Source: Bradyrhizobium barranii subsp. barranii (lineage in GTDB: Bacteria; Pseudomonadota; Alphaproteobacteria; Rhizobiales; Xanthobacteraceae). Taken from it: a stretch of 64,000 nt of DNA. Position numbers and translations under genes: made by a program. The notes beneath the pieces are model-generated. The model was not told where the DNA came from, did no database searches, and worked only from the letters and a program-made list of their open reading frames with translations. Positions 35,330 through 44,809 of the stretch are shown piece by piece; the first letter of the stretch is position 1; every line of letters begins with the position of its first letter. Where the stretch lies: positions 4,137,501 to 4,201,500 of the forward strand of contig NZ_CP086136.1 in assembly GCF_017565645.3 (NCBI RefSeq). Reading direction: 5' to 3'.

Positions 35330-36577
35330 TCAGGATTTGGGCATGACGCCGGGGCTGTTGTCCGGCCATTGCGCGATCAGCTTCTCGTCGATGTTGAGAT
35401 GCTGGGCGACCAGTTTGGGTGGCGTGTGCGTCAGCCAGTAGGAGAGCGACACCTCCTCGTAGCGGGGGGCCCGAAACACGCCGACGAACTGCAGCTCGGT
35501 GTCGCCGACGTTCTCGACATAGTGGCCGAGATTGCGCCGGACATAGCCGATGTCGCCGGCCCCGAAGTCCGTCGTCAACGCATTGGGGCCGGTGTCGAAC
35601 ACCGTCATCCGCGCCTTGCCCTTGATATAGTACTGCCACTCGTCGGCATTCGGATGCCAGTGCATCTCCCTGACTGCTCCCGGCGGCATCGACACCAGCG
35701 CCGCAGCGACGGTGGTGGCAACCTTGAAGGTGGTGCTGTCGGCGACGCGGATGCTGCCGGCGGAGTTCTCCTTGACCGGGGCCGAGCCGCCGAGCGAGTG
35801 GATGAAGGGGTAGGGCGGCACTTCGGCGTGCTTTGCAACGGCTGCGCGATCGGCGGCGAGATCGCCGGGCACGGTCCCCTGGAAGATCCAGCGGTTGTGC
35901 AGCGGGATCTTTGCGAACGCGTCGGCCGGAACACCGAAGTTCTTCGCCAGCACCTCGGGCGGCGTGTGGGCGAACCAGTCGGTCACCAGGAGCGTGTTGA
36001 ATTCATTGGCGTGGCCGTCGTCGAAACAGATCACGAACTCGCAACCATCGGGGCCCAAGCCCTGCAGCGAATGCGGCGCGCCCGGCGGAAAATACCAGAG
36101 GTCGCCGACTTTGAGGTCGCCGACATAGGGACGCCCCTGCGTGTCGAGCACGGTGACGCGGCAGGAGCCGTAGGTCAGGATCGCCCATTCGGCAGCCTGG
36201 TGCCAATGCAGCTCGCGGATTCCGCCGGCAGCCAGCCGCATATTGACGCCGGAGATCTCCTTCGAGATGGCGAAATCCTCGACCGTGACCTGACGGGCCC
36301 AGCCGCCATTCTGGATGCGCCTCGGCGCATTGTTGAACGAGGCCCAATCCATCGGCAGGCCGCCGACGTCCGTCGGGGGCGGGGTTTGGGCTGAGGGGAA
36401 GTGCTTGGCAAGGTCTGGATCTTGAGGACCGGGATCGGACAGGCTTCCCGGGCTCTTGGCGTTCACGGCGCCTTGCGGCGGCTCGTCCGGATTGCCGAAA
36501 GTTGCGGCCTGCGCGCTGGAGCCGACCATGGCGGCGCCTGCCGCGGACATGGCCAGCAAATCACGTCTTGAGAACAT
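35330..36577 (-). CDS. oxdC: Tat-exported bicupin oxalate decarboxylase
   Basis: A 415-residue bicupin that converts oxalate to formate and CO2. The leader MFSRRDLLAMSAAGAAM is a twin-arginine signal, placing it in the periplasm. Both Mn sites are intact: H124, H126, E130, H169 (ELHWHQAAEW) and H306, H308, E313, H352 (EMHWHPNADEW). The lid segment reads NEFNT (191-195), against SENST in Bacillus OxdC. The key Glu (E192) is kept, which supports decarboxylase over oxidase activity. Formate made here could concern the FdhD and molybdoenzyme genes nearby. It is divergent from the gene at 36818. Confidence 0.9.
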   Translation of the reverse strand: MFSRRDLLAMSAAGAAMVGSSAQAATFGNPDEPPQGAVNAKSPGSLSDPGPQDPDLAKHFPSAQTPPPTDVGGLPMDWASFNNAPRRIQNGGWARQVTVEDFAISKEISGVNMRLAAGGIRELHWHQAAEWAILTYGSCRVTVLDTQGRPYVGDLKVGDLWYFPPGAPHSLQGLGPDGCEFVICFDDGHANEFNTLLVTDWFAHTPPEVLAKNFGVPADAFAKIPLHNRWIFQGTVPGDLAADRAAVAKHAEVPPYPFIHSLGGSAPVKENSAGSIRVADSTTFKVATTVAAALVSMPPGAVREMHWHPNADEWQYYIKGKARMTVFDTGPNALTTDFGAGDIGYVRRNLGHYVENVGDTELQFVGVFRAPRYEEVSLSYWLTHTPPKLVAQHLNIDEKLIAQWPDNSPGVMPKS

Positions 36578-36817
36578 CTTGGGTCGCTCCTGAAAAATGT
36601 CGAAAGCCCTCCGTAGCGACGGGGCTCCTACTCACAAACCTAGTTTCCGGTCGCCGTTTCAGCTTCCGTGAACGCGCTCTTTTTGCCGGAATGCACTGGC
36701 TGCTGCGCCCGGCTCCGAACATGTGCAATTGCGAAATTCGGCTTCGTTTTGAAAAGACGGCTCTGCCCGCGCGATCCTTAACTGGCCCGGAGAATTGCCC
36801 TATCGCGAGATATCGAG

Positions 36818-39109
36818 ATGACCACGAAATCGGTTCGTCCCTACCGTGAACCCGCCGGCGGCTGGGGCGCACTCAGGGCGCTCAGCGAGGCGCTTCTGGT
36901 GCAGCGGGCGCCGCTGAAGGGCGCAGCCACGCTCAGCAGGATGAATCAGCCGGAGGGCTTTGATTGCCCCGGCTGCGCCTGGCCAGATCCGAAGCACACC
37001 TCGTCATTCGAATTTTGCGAGAACGGCGGCAAGGCGATCGCCTGGGAGACGACATCGAAGCGCTGCACGCCCGAATTCTTTGCCGAGCACACCGTCACGG
37101 AGCTCGCGAGCTGGAACGATTACGATCTCGAAATGGTCGGTCGGATCACCCATCCGATGGCCTATGACGCCGCATCCGATCGCTATCTCCCGGTGCAGTG
37201 GAGCGATGCGTTCGCCATGATCGGCCGCGAGCTGAATGCGCTGCCGGATCCGAACATGGCGGAGTTCTATACGTCCGGGCGAACCTCGAACGAAGCCGCC
37301 TTCCTCTATCAGCTGTTCGTGCGCGAGTACGGCACCAACAACTTTCCCGACTGCTCGAACATGTGCCACGAGGCGACCAGCGTCGGCCTGCCGGAATCGC
37401 TCGGCGTCGGCAAGGGCACCGTGCTGCTGGAGGATTTCGACAAGGCCGATTGCATCTTCATCTTCGGCCAGAATCCGGGCACCAACAGCCCGCGGATGAT
37501 GACCAGCCTGCGCAACGCGGCCCGCCGAGGGGCCTCGATCATCTCGTTCAATCCGTTCCGCGAGCGCGCGCTGGAGCGCTTCCAGGCGCCGCAGAGCCCG
37601 GTTGAGATGATCACGCTGTCGTCGACGACGATCAGCTCGAAGCTTTTCCAGGTACGTGTCGGTGGCGACGTCGCCGTCCTCAAGGGGATCATGAAGATCC
37701 TCGTCGAAACGGACGAGGCTGCCCGTGCGGCCGAGCAGCCGGATATCCTGGATTGGGATTTCATTCGCGGGCACACCGCCGGCATCGAAGCGCTGATCGG
37801 CGATCTCAAGCGAACGCAATGGCCCGACATCGAACGCCAGTCCGGCCTGACGCGCGAGGACCTGGAATATGCCGCCGGCGCCTATATGAAGGCGGAGCGC
37901 GCCATCCTTGTCTACGGCATGGGCATTACCCAGCACCAGCGTGGTGCGCACAACGTGCAGCAGATCGCCAATCTTGCGCTCTTGCGCGGCAATGTGGGAC
38001 GCGATGGCGCCGGCGTTTGTCCGGTTCGCGGTCATTCCAACGTGCAGGGCGACCGAACCGTGGGGATCACCGAGATCCCCAAGGCGGATTTCCTCGAGCG
38101 CCTCGAGCACCGCTTCGGCTTCAAGCCGCCGAGCGCGCCGGGACACAACGTCGTGACGGCGTTGGAGGCAATGATTCGCGGAGAGGTGAAGGTCTTTTTC
38201 GCGATGGGCGGCAACTTTGCCGCGGCCATACCCGACTGGCAGGCGACGCAGGCCGCGCTGCGCAAGCTCGATCTGACCGTCCACGTCTCCACGAAGCTCA
38301 ACCGCAGCCATCTGATCCATGGCCGCGCCGCCCTGATCCTGCCGTGCCTCGGGCGAACCGAGATCGACATTCAGGAATCGGGGCCGCAGTCGATCACCGT
38401 CGAGGATTCGATGTCGATGGTCCACGCCTCGGGCGGTCGCAACAAGCCGGCATCCGAGCATCTTCTCAGCGAGGTCGCGATCATCGCAGGCCTCGCCAAG
38501 GCGACGCTCGGCGAGCGCACGGTGGTCGATTGGGACGGCTTTGTAGGCGACTACGATCGCATCCGGGATGCGATCGAGGCCGTCTTCCCTATCTTCGAGA
38601 GCTACAATGCCCGGATCCGCATTCCCGGCGGCTTCCATCTGACCTCGACCGCGCGGGAGCGCATCTGGGCAACGCCGTCCGGCAAGGCCAATTTCCTGGT
38701 GTTTGAGGGCTGCGGCGAGGACCCGCCGCAGGCCGATCCGGATTTCCTGTGGCTCAGCACGATACGTAGCCACGACCAGTACAACACGACGCTCTACTCG
38801 CTGTCGGACCGCTATCGCGGCGTCTTCGGCCAGCGCGACGTGGTCTTCCTCAACGAATATGAACTGAAGAAGCGCGGGCTCGCGGACGGCGATCGCGTCG
38901 ACCTGATCACGGAGTCGACCGATGGCGCCGAGCGGATCGTGCGCAACTTCCGCGTGGTTGCGTATTCGTTTCCGACCGGCTGCTGTGCCGCCTACTATCC
39001 GGAGACCAATCCGCTGGTGCCGCTCTATGCCCGTGATCCCCTCAGCTTCACGCCGTCATTCAAGGGCATCCCGATCCGTCTGGTGCGCTCGACCGCCCCG
39101 GCGCAATAG
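36818..39109 (+). CDS. FdhF/YdeP-family molybdopterin oxidoreductase
   Basis: A 763-residue DMSO-reductase-superfamily protein of the YdeP type. FDCPGCAWPDP (Cys50, Cys53) is the characteristic N-terminal motif. FYTSGRTSNEAAFLYQLFVREYGTNNFPDCSNMCHE and GQNPGTNSPRM lie in the molybdopterin-binding domains, and a C-terminal cofactor domain contains SHDQYNTTLYSLSDRYRG. There is no Tat signal, so it is cytoplasmic. E. coli YdeP is linked to acid resistance; the reaction is unknown, although formate has been suggested for the family. It starts 240 bases from the divergent oxalate decarboxylase, and the FdhD encoded at 25868 could mature it. Confidence 0.92.
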   Translation: MTTKSVRPYREPAGGWGALRALSEALLVQRAPLKGAATLSRMNQPEGFDCPGCAWPDPKHTSSFEFCENGGKAIAWETTSKRCTPEFFAEHTVTELASWNDYDLEMVGRITHPMAYDAASDRYLPVQWSDAFAMIGRELNALPDPNMAEFYTSGRTSNEAAFLYQLFVREYGTNNFPDCSNMCHEATSVGLPESLGVGKGTVLLEDFDKADCIFIFGQNPGTNSPRMMTSLRNAARRGASIISFNPFRERALERFQAPQSPVEMITLSSTTISSKLFQVRVGGDVAVLKGIMKILVETDEAARAAEQPDILDWDFIRGHTAGIEALIGDLKRTQWPDIERQSGLTREDLEYAAGAYMKAERAILVYGMGITQHQRGAHNVQQIANLALLRGNVGRDGAGVCPVRGHSNVQGDRTVGITEIPKADFLERLEHRFGFKPPSAPGHNVVTALEAMIRGEVKVFFAMGGNFAAAIPDWQATQAALRKLDLTVHVSTKLNRSHLIHGRAALILPCLGRTEIDIQESGPQSITVEDSMSMVHASGGRNKPASEHLLSEVAIIAGLAKATLGERTVVDWDGFVGDYDRIRDAIEAVFPIFESYNARIRIPGGFHLTSTARERIWATPSGKANFLVFEGCGEDPPQADPDFLWLSTIRSHDQYNTTLYSLSDRYRGVFGQRDVVFLNEYELKKRGLADGDRVDLITESTDGAERIVRNFRVVAYSFPTGCCAAYYPETNPLVPLYARDPLSFTPSFKGIPIRLVRSTAPAQ

Positions 39110-39114
39110 CGGGG

Positions 39115-41094
39115 TCAGGCGTCGGCGTCCCGACCGGATGGCGGCGATGACGCCGGCGTCGCGATCGGCAGCGTAAACCAGAACCGGGCGCCGCGATCGG
39201 CGCCAAGGCCTTCGGCGCCAAGGCCTTCGGCGCCAAGTCCTTCGGTGCTAAGGCCTTCGGCGTCGATCCGGCCGCCATGCGCTTCGACGATGGACCGGCA
39301 GATCGGCAGCCCCATGCCCATGCCGGACTCCTTGGTCGTGAAAAAGCTTTCGAACAGCCGGCCGGCATGTTCGGCGGAGATGCCGGGACCGTTGTCCTCC
39401 ACGGAGCAGCACAGGGTTGTCGCGTCCTGCGCGGCGGTGGTGATGACGATCCTGCCATGCTGGCGTCCCGCCTGCGTCATCGCCTGCACGGCGTTGATGG
39501 CCAGATTGACGATCACCTGCTGGAGCTGGGTGCGGTCGCCGAGCACGAGTGCAGCCTCCGCGTCGGGCCGGTGCAGGATCGTTACGCCGCGGGATTCCAT
39601 CTCGTGGCGCAGGAACAGAAGCGCCTCGCGAATGACATCGTCAAGCGACAGAACGGCACGCTCCGGCGCCTTGCGCGAAGCCATCCCGTGAACACGCGCC
39701 ACGATGTCCGCGGCCCGCCTCGTATCCGTGGCCATATTTTCGATTGTACTGCGGACCTCGGCCATGTCGGGAATCGGCCTGTTCAGCCAGCGCAGACCGG
39801 CAGCGGCGTTGGTCGCGATGGCGGCCAAAGGCTGGTTGACCTCATGCGCGATGGAGGCGGTGAGTTCGCCGAGCATCGAGACGCGCGCCGCATGCGCGAA
39901 CTCCGCCTGAACCTGCCGAAGCCTCTCCTGGGCGCGGACGCGTTGCGAGATGTCGATCGTGGCGACCAGGCTTATTTCGAGATCATTGATTGGGCCGACG
40001 CGGGCCGTTGTGAAGAGAACGTCGACGACGCGGCCGTCCCACGTCACCATCTTGGTTTCTTCCTCGAAGTTCGTTTCACCGCGAAAGCGGGACTCCATGG
40101 CCCGCCGAAACGTATCCGGGCGTGCCTTCCAGGTGTCGGACATGGAACGCCCGACATAGCCGTCGACGCCTCCTCCGAACATCTGGATGGCCCGTTCGTT
40201 GGCTTCCTGAAACGAGAGCGCGTCCATGCAGGTCCGGAGAAAGTCGGGATGGCTGTCGAAATAGCTGCCGAGGTCCTTGATGCCCTCGGCTCGCAGCTTT
40301 CGGAACAGCACCACCAATCTGCTGGCGTCAAGCTGACGGAGGGCGATCGGCATGCGACCGAACAGGTGGCGGTACCGCTGCTCGCTCCGCTCCAGCTCGG
40401 TGTGGTCCTTCTTCTGGGCGGTGATATCCATGACCGCGCCGATGAACCGAAATTGTCCGCGCTCTTCCGACGTTCCACGGGCGACCACGCGAATGTGCCT
40501 GATCGAGCCATCGCTCAGGATCAGCCGATGTTCCAGGGAAAAGTCGTTCCTGTCGTTCGTGGCGCGATCGAGCGCCTCGCGTACGGCATTGAGATCGTCG
40601 GGATGCGTACGCTTCAGGATAGTGTCGAGCGACGGCGGCAACGTCGGCTCGAGATCGAAGATCCTGAACGTCTCTTCGGACCAGAACAGCTCGCCGCTGG
40701 CGACGTTCCAGCCAAAGCTGCCGGTGTGGCTGAGCTTCTGGGCCTCGGCGAGATAGGCGACCTGACGCCGCCGCAAGACGTCCTCTCGCTCGAGCCGGTG
40801 CTGCCGCCTGACCAGGCTCGCGATCGCAAGCAGCGACAACACGACAATGACGGCCAGCAGGGCGAGGGCGCTGGTGGTGAGGTCGATCCCAAGCAGGAAG
40901 CAAGTGAATGACAATACGCCGAGCGCGACGCCTCCCAGGACCCAAAGGGCGGGATGAGCGTAGCGCGAATGGTCGGGCCACGATGCGCGACAGAGCGTCC
41001 CCGTGTGACGGACCGTGGCGGGTTCCTTGCCTTCGTGAGCGAGTCCGGGCTGGGCCAGCAGATTGAAGAGGTCCAAGAGATACTCGCCGGGCAT
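39115..41094 (-). CDS. Membrane PAS sensor histidine kinase (FixL-like catalytic part)
   Basis: A ~659-residue kinase. Two adjacent transmembrane helices (ALWVLGGVALGVLSFTCFLLG and the following LALLAVIVVLSLLAIASLV) precede two PAS domains (SHTGSFGWNVASGELFWSEE and the one ending ATIDISQRVRAQERL). The H-box is GELTASIAHEVNQPLAAI. The ATPase has NLAINAVQAM, VEDNGPGI and GMGMGLPICRSIVEAHGG. A 15-bp repeat inserts (EGLGA)n near the C-terminus. The frame is open to 41211, but the extra 39 residues look non-coding, so ATG 41094 is preferred with moderate certainty. It is convergent with the YdeP-like gene, only 5 bases apart. No adjacent response regulator. Confidence 0.85.
   Translation of the reverse strand: MPGEYLLDLFNLLAQPGLAHEGKEPATVRHTGTLCRASWPDHSRYAHPALWVLGGVALGVLSFTCFLLGIDLTTSALALLAVIVVLSLLAIASLVRRQHRLEREDVLRRRQVAYLAEAQKLSHTGSFGWNVASGELFWSEETFRIFDLEPTLPPSLDTILKRTHPDDLNAVREALDRATNDRNDFSLEHRLILSDGSIRHIRVVARGTSEERGQFRFIGAVMDITAQKKDHTELERSEQRYRHLFGRMPIALRQLDASRLVVLFRKLRAEGIKDLGSYFDSHPDFLRTCMDALSFQEANERAIQMFGGGVDGYVGRSMSDTWKARPDTFRRAMESRFRGETNFEEETKMVTWDGRVVDVLFTTARVGPINDLEISLVATIDISQRVRAQERLRQVQAEFAHAARVSMLGELTASIAHEVNQPLAAIATNAAAGLRWLNRPIPDMAEVRSTIENMATDTRRAADIVARVHGMASRKAPERAVLSLDDVIREALLFLRHEMESRGVTILHRPDAEAALVLGDRTQLQQVIVNLAINAVQAMTQAGRQHGRIVITTAAQDATTLCCSVEDNGPGISAEHAGRLFESFFTTKESGMGMGLPICRSIVEAHGGRIDAEGLSTEGLGAEGLGAEGLGADRGARFWFTLPIATPASSPPSGRDADA
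39201..39260. repeat. Four 15-bp tandem repeats inside the histidine kinase gene
   Basis: Units CGCCAAGGCCTTCGG (39201-39215 and 39216-39230, identical), CGCCAAGTCCTTCGG (39231-39245) and TGCTAAGGCCTTCGG (39246-39260). The period keeps the reading frame and encodes repeated EGLGA between the G2 box and the last strand of the kinase ATPase domain. Copy number could vary between strains by slippage. Confidence 0.95.
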
Positions 41095-41262
41095 GAGACC
41101 AATTCCCGAGCCCGGATGTCCGGACGCGGGATGCAAGCGATGTACCGTACCGTGGAAAACCGGTCTTTTGCTTTTTCGCGGACCCTTTGTCAAAACGCAC
41201 GGCGTCACCATGCGAGCCTGCGCCCAGATCCGGGATGTTGCCGCGGGAAGGATTCCGCGACC

Positions 41263-41679
41263 TTAGGCCAACGCCGCGGTGGGCCTCGTCACGCCGAAAC
41301 GCCTTTCGAACTCGGCGACATCGACGACGCCGCGCCGATGGGGCCCGTCACCGATCTTGCGGCCGCCGTCCCAGGCCTCGACTTCGAACAGGACGCTCCT
41401 GGCTTCGACGGCGACGACCCGTGCGACCGCGCGCACGGTGCGGCCGACCGGCGTCGCCGCCAGATGACGGACGTCGACCATCATCCCGACGCTGACATAG
41501 CCGGTCGGCAGGGACGGCTGGATCGCCGATCCCGCCGCCATCTCCATGTGCAGGATCATCATCGGCGTGCCGTAGACTTCAGGCATTCCCGGCACCACGT
41601 GGCCGACCGTCATCTCGGCCGTGACGGTCACCAGCTTTTCCGCCGTCATGCCGACGCTCACCCGATCAAGCGGACTCAT
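41263..41679 (-). CDS. Hot-dog thioesterase, fluoroacetyl-CoA thioesterase (FlK) family
   Basis: A 138-residue single hot-dog-domain acyl-CoA thioesterase. The block PEVYGTPMMILHMEMAA, then VDVRHLAATPVG and IGDGPHRRGVV aligns with FlK of Streptomyces cattleya, including the catalytic Thr (T38), Glu (E46) and His (H72) when numbered from ATG 41679. FlK hydrolyses fluoroacetyl-CoA, but most relatives are uncharacterised, so the substrate here is open. The gene starts inside the 3' end of the RND permease and would be the last gene of that efflux operon. A slightly longer start at 41694 is possible. Confidence 0.82.
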   Translation of the reverse strand: MSPLDRVSVGMTAEKLVTVTAEMTVGHVVPGMPEVYGTPMMILHMEMAAGSAIQPSLPTGYVSVGMMVDVRHLAATPVGRTVRAVARVVAVEARSVLFEVEAWDGGRKIGDGPHRRGVVDVAEFERRFGVTRPTAALA

Positions 41680-44600
41680 GGCCCAATCCCGCATCTACTT
41701 CGCTCGTGGAGGGGGTGGGTGTCACGGCCGCATGCGGCTTGCGCTTGGTGAACCAATTGCCGAGCCGGTCGAGATAGAGATAGACCACGGGCGTGGTGTA
41801 GAGCGTCAGGATCTGCGAGAGCATCAAGCCGCCGACGATCGTGTAGCCGAGCGGCTGGCGCAGTTCGGCGCCGGTGCCGTTGCCGAGCATCAGAGGCACA
41901 CCGCCGAGTAGCGCGGCCATGGTCGTCATCAGGATCGGACGAAAGCGGAGCGTGCAGGCCTGGTAGATCGCTTCCTCAGGGCTCAGCCCTTGATTGCGCT
42001 CCACCTCCAGGGCGAAGTCGACCAGCATGATGCCATTCTTCTTGACGATGCCGATCAGCAGGATGATGCCGATGATGGCGATGACGCTGAGATCCATGTG
42101 GACCGCCAGCAGCAGCAGCAGCGCGCCGATGCCGGCGGAAGGCAGCGTCGACAGGATCGTGATCGGATGGATCAGGCTCTCATAGAGGACGCCGAGGATG
42201 ATGTAGATCACGATCAGCGCCGCCCCGATCAGTAGCGGCGTACCGGACAGGGACGACTGGAAGGCCTGCGCGTTGCCCTGGAACGAGGTCGACAGCGAGG
42301 CGGGCTTGCCGGTGTCCTTCTCGATCTTCTGGACCGCCGTCACCGCATCGCCCAGCGCGACGCCGGGCCGCAAGTTGAACGAGATCGTGACGGAAGGAAA
42401 CAGGCCCTGGTGATTGATCAGAATCGGCGCCGGCATGATGACAGTGTGGACCAGCGTGCTCAGGGGGACCTGCTGGCCGGTGGCTGAGTTCAGGTAGATA
42501 TCCTTGAGCGCGTCAGGCCCATACTGGAAGGCTGGATCGACCTCCATGACCACGTGGTACTGGTTCAGCGAGGTGAACATGGTGGAGACGATGCGCTGAC
42601 CGAAGGCGTCGTCGAGGGTGTTGTCGATCGTCGTGGGCAGGATGCCGAAGCTCGAGGCGACTTCGCGATTGACGGTGACCTGCAGCCTCGGGCCGGCATT
42701 GGCCTGGTCGCTCGCGACGTCGGTGACGAGATCGAGCGCGCGGATCTTCTCCAGGAAGATCGCCGACCAGTGGTTGAGTTCGTTGGAATCGGCGTCCGTC
42801 AGCGTGTACTGATACTGCGTCTTCGACAGGCGCGCGCCGATCGTGATGTCCTGGGCCGATTGCATGTAAAGCTTGATGCCCTGGATATGGGCGAGCCGGG
42901 GTTCCAGCCGCGCGATCACCTGGTCGGCGCTGGCCTTGCGTTCAGGCTTCGGCTTCAGGACGATGAAGATGCGCCCCTGGTTGAGGGTCGCGGTCGGGCC
43001 GCCCGGACCGATATAGCTCGCCACCGACTGGATCGCCGGATCCTTTGACAGGATGTCGACGACCGCCTGCTGGCGTTCGGACATGGCGGGGAAGGAGATG
43101 TCCTGGGCAGCCTCGGTGATGCCGACGATCTGTCCGGTATCCTGTTGCGGGAAGAAGCCTTTCGGGATGATCACATAGAGATAGCCGGTCAGCGCGATCG
43201 TCGAGAGCATCACGAGCAGCGTCACGAAACGATGGCCCAGCACGATTCGCAGGCCGCGCGCGTACAGCGCAAGCAGGCCATCGAAGCCGCGCTCGAACAG
43301 GAGATAGAGCCGGCCGTGCTTCCTGCGTGATTCGTCCTTCAGGAGGCGCGCGCACATCATCGGCGTCAAGGTGAGCGAGATCACCAGCGACAGCAGCAGC
43401 GAGGCGGTGATCGTGACGGCGAACTCCTGGAACAGCTTTCCGACGTAGCCGCCCATCAGGAACAGCGGGATGAACACCGCGATCAGCGACAGGGTGATGG
43501 AGACGATCGTGAAGCCGATTTCGCTGGAGCCTTTGAGCGCAGCCTCCATGGGCGTCATGCCCTGCTCGAGATGGCGCACGATGTTCTCGATGACCACCAC
43601 GGCGTCGTCGACGACGAATCCCACCGCGATCGACAGCGCCATCAGCGAGAGGTTGTCGAGACTGTAGCCGAGTACGTAGAGGACCGCGAAGGTGCCGATC
43701 AGCGCCAGCGGAACCGTGATCGCCGGGATGATGGTGGCCCAGAAATTCCTCAGGAACAGGAATATGACCATCACCACCAAGGCGACGGTCAACATCAGCG
43801 TGAATTGCACATCGGAGACCGCGGCGCGAATCGTGGCGGTGCGGTCGGCGGCGATCGTCACCTTGATCGCCGGCGGAACGGAGGCCTGCAGCTGCGGCAG
43901 CAGTTTCTTGATGCGATCGACGGTTTCGATGACGTTGGCGCCGGGGACGCGCTGGACGGCGAGGATGACGGCGGGGTCCTTGCCGTACCAGCCGGCCAGC
44001 AGATCGTTTTCGGGCCCCTCGATCGCCGAGCCGATGTCGCGCAGCCGCACCGGCGAGCCATTGCGATAGGCGATGATGAGGGCTTCATAGGCGGAGGGCT
44101 TCAGCAACTGGTCGTTGGTATTGAGCGTATAAGTGACGCGCGGGCTGTTGAGCGTGCCCTTGGGCAGGTCGACATTGGCGCCGGCGATCACGGTGCGGAC
44201 GTCTTCGAGGCCGATGCCGCGGGCGGCCAGCGCCTGCGGATTGACGCGGATGCGGATGGCGGGCTTCTGCTGGCCGCCGATCCCGACGAGGCCCACGCCC
44301 GGCACCTGGGAAATCTTGGGCAGCAGGATGTTTTCCGCGTAGGCATCGACCGTGGTCTGCGGCATCGACTCTGACGTCAGCGCGATCAGCATGATCGGCG
44401 TTTCCGCCGGATTCACCTTCCTGATCGTCGGCGGGTAGGGGATGTTCTGCGGCAGGTACGGGCTCGCGGCATTGATCGCGGAGAGCACGTCGACCGCCGC
44501 GCTGTCCACCGTGCGCGACAGCTCGAACTGCACCGTGAGCTGGGCGACGCCGAGTGCGCTGGACGAGGTGAGCTGCGTGACGCCGGGGATCTGGCTGAGC

Positions 44601-44809
44601 TGCTGTTCGAGTGGCGTCGCGACCGACGAGGCGATGGTTCCGGGGTCGGCGCCGGGCAGTTGCGCCGAGATCTGGATCGTCGGGTAGTTGACGTTCGGCA
44701 GCGCGCCGACCGGCAACAGGGGGTAGGCCGCGAGGCCGCACAGCAGCAGGCCCGCCATCAGCAGAGCGGTTGCAATCGGCCGCAGGATGAAGGGCGCGGA
44801 CAAGTTCAT
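41666..44809 (-). CDS. RND family efflux permease (MdtB/MdtC-like HAE1 type)
   Basis: A 1047-residue inner-membrane proton antiporter. It opens MNLSAPFILRPIATALLMAG and LLPVGALPNVNYPTIQIS, typical of the MdtB/MdtC subgroup. The proton-relay pair is D401-D402 in AVGFVVDDAVV, followed by VIEN. Both large periplasmic loops and the 12-helix pattern are complete. It starts inside the adaptor stop (four-base overlap) and overlaps the thioesterase start. Substrate unknown. It is only distantly related to the permease at 493-3675. Confidence 0.95.
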   Translation of the reverse strand: MNLSAPFILRPIATALLMAGLLLCGLAAYPLLPVGALPNVNYPTIQISAQLPGADPGTIASSVATPLEQQLSQIPGVTQLTSSSALGVAQLTVQFELSRTVDSAAVDVLSAINAASPYLPQNIPYPPTIRKVNPAETPIMLIALTSESMPQTTVDAYAENILLPKISQVPGVGLVGIGGQQKPAIRIRVNPQALAARGIGLEDVRTVIAGANVDLPKGTLNSPRVTYTLNTNDQLLKPSAYEALIIAYRNGSPVRLRDIGSAIEGPENDLLAGWYGKDPAVILAVQRVPGANVIETVDRIKKLLPQLQASVPPAIKVTIAADRTATIRAAVSDVQFTLMLTVALVVMVIFLFLRNFWATIIPAITVPLALIGTFAVLYVLGYSLDNLSLMALSIAVGFVVDDAVVVIENIVRHLEQGMTPMEAALKGSSEIGFTIVSITLSLIAVFIPLFLMGGYVGKLFQEFAVTITASLLLSLVISLTLTPMMCARLLKDESRRKHGRLYLLFERGFDGLLALYARGLRIVLGHRFVTLLVMLSTIALTGYLYVIIPKGFFPQQDTGQIVGITEAAQDISFPAMSERQQAVVDILSKDPAIQSVASYIGPGGPTATLNQGRIFIVLKPKPERKASADQVIARLEPRLAHIQGIKLYMQSAQDITIGARLSKTQYQYTLTDADSNELNHWSAIFLEKIRALDLVTDVASDQANAGPRLQVTVNREVASSFGILPTTIDNTLDDAFGQRIVSTMFTSLNQYHVVMEVDPAFQYGPDALKDIYLNSATGQQVPLSTLVHTVIMPAPILINHQGLFPSVTISFNLRPGVALGDAVTAVQKIEKDTGKPASLSTSFQGNAQAFQSSLSGTPLLIGAALIVIYIILGVLYESLIHPITILSTLPSAGIGALLLLLAVHMDLSVIAIIGIILLIGIVKKNGIMLVDFALEVERNQGLSPEEAIYQACTLRFRPILMTTMAALLGGVPLMLGNGTGAELRQPLGYTIVGGLMLSQILTLYTTPVVYLYLDRLGNWFTKRKPHAAVTPTPSTSEVDAGLGHESA

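Noticed and set aside
36783..36798. Possible sigma-54 -24/-12 promoter (TGGC...TTGC) before the YdeP-like gene
   Set aside because: The GG and GC elements are 11 bases apart rather than 10, and no enhancer-binding protein gene is nearby.
37004..38773. 589-codon minus-strand open frame opposite the YdeP-like gene
   Set aside because: No recognisable domain and shadow-type composition; the plus-strand molybdopterin oxidoreductase is clear.
39201..39260. CRISPR-like array
   Set aside because: The 15-bp units are contiguous with no spacers and lie in frame inside a kinase gene.
39277..40911. 544-codon plus-strand open frame opposite the PAS kinase
   Set aside because: Shadow composition and no ribosome site; the minus-strand kinase has all catalytic boxes.
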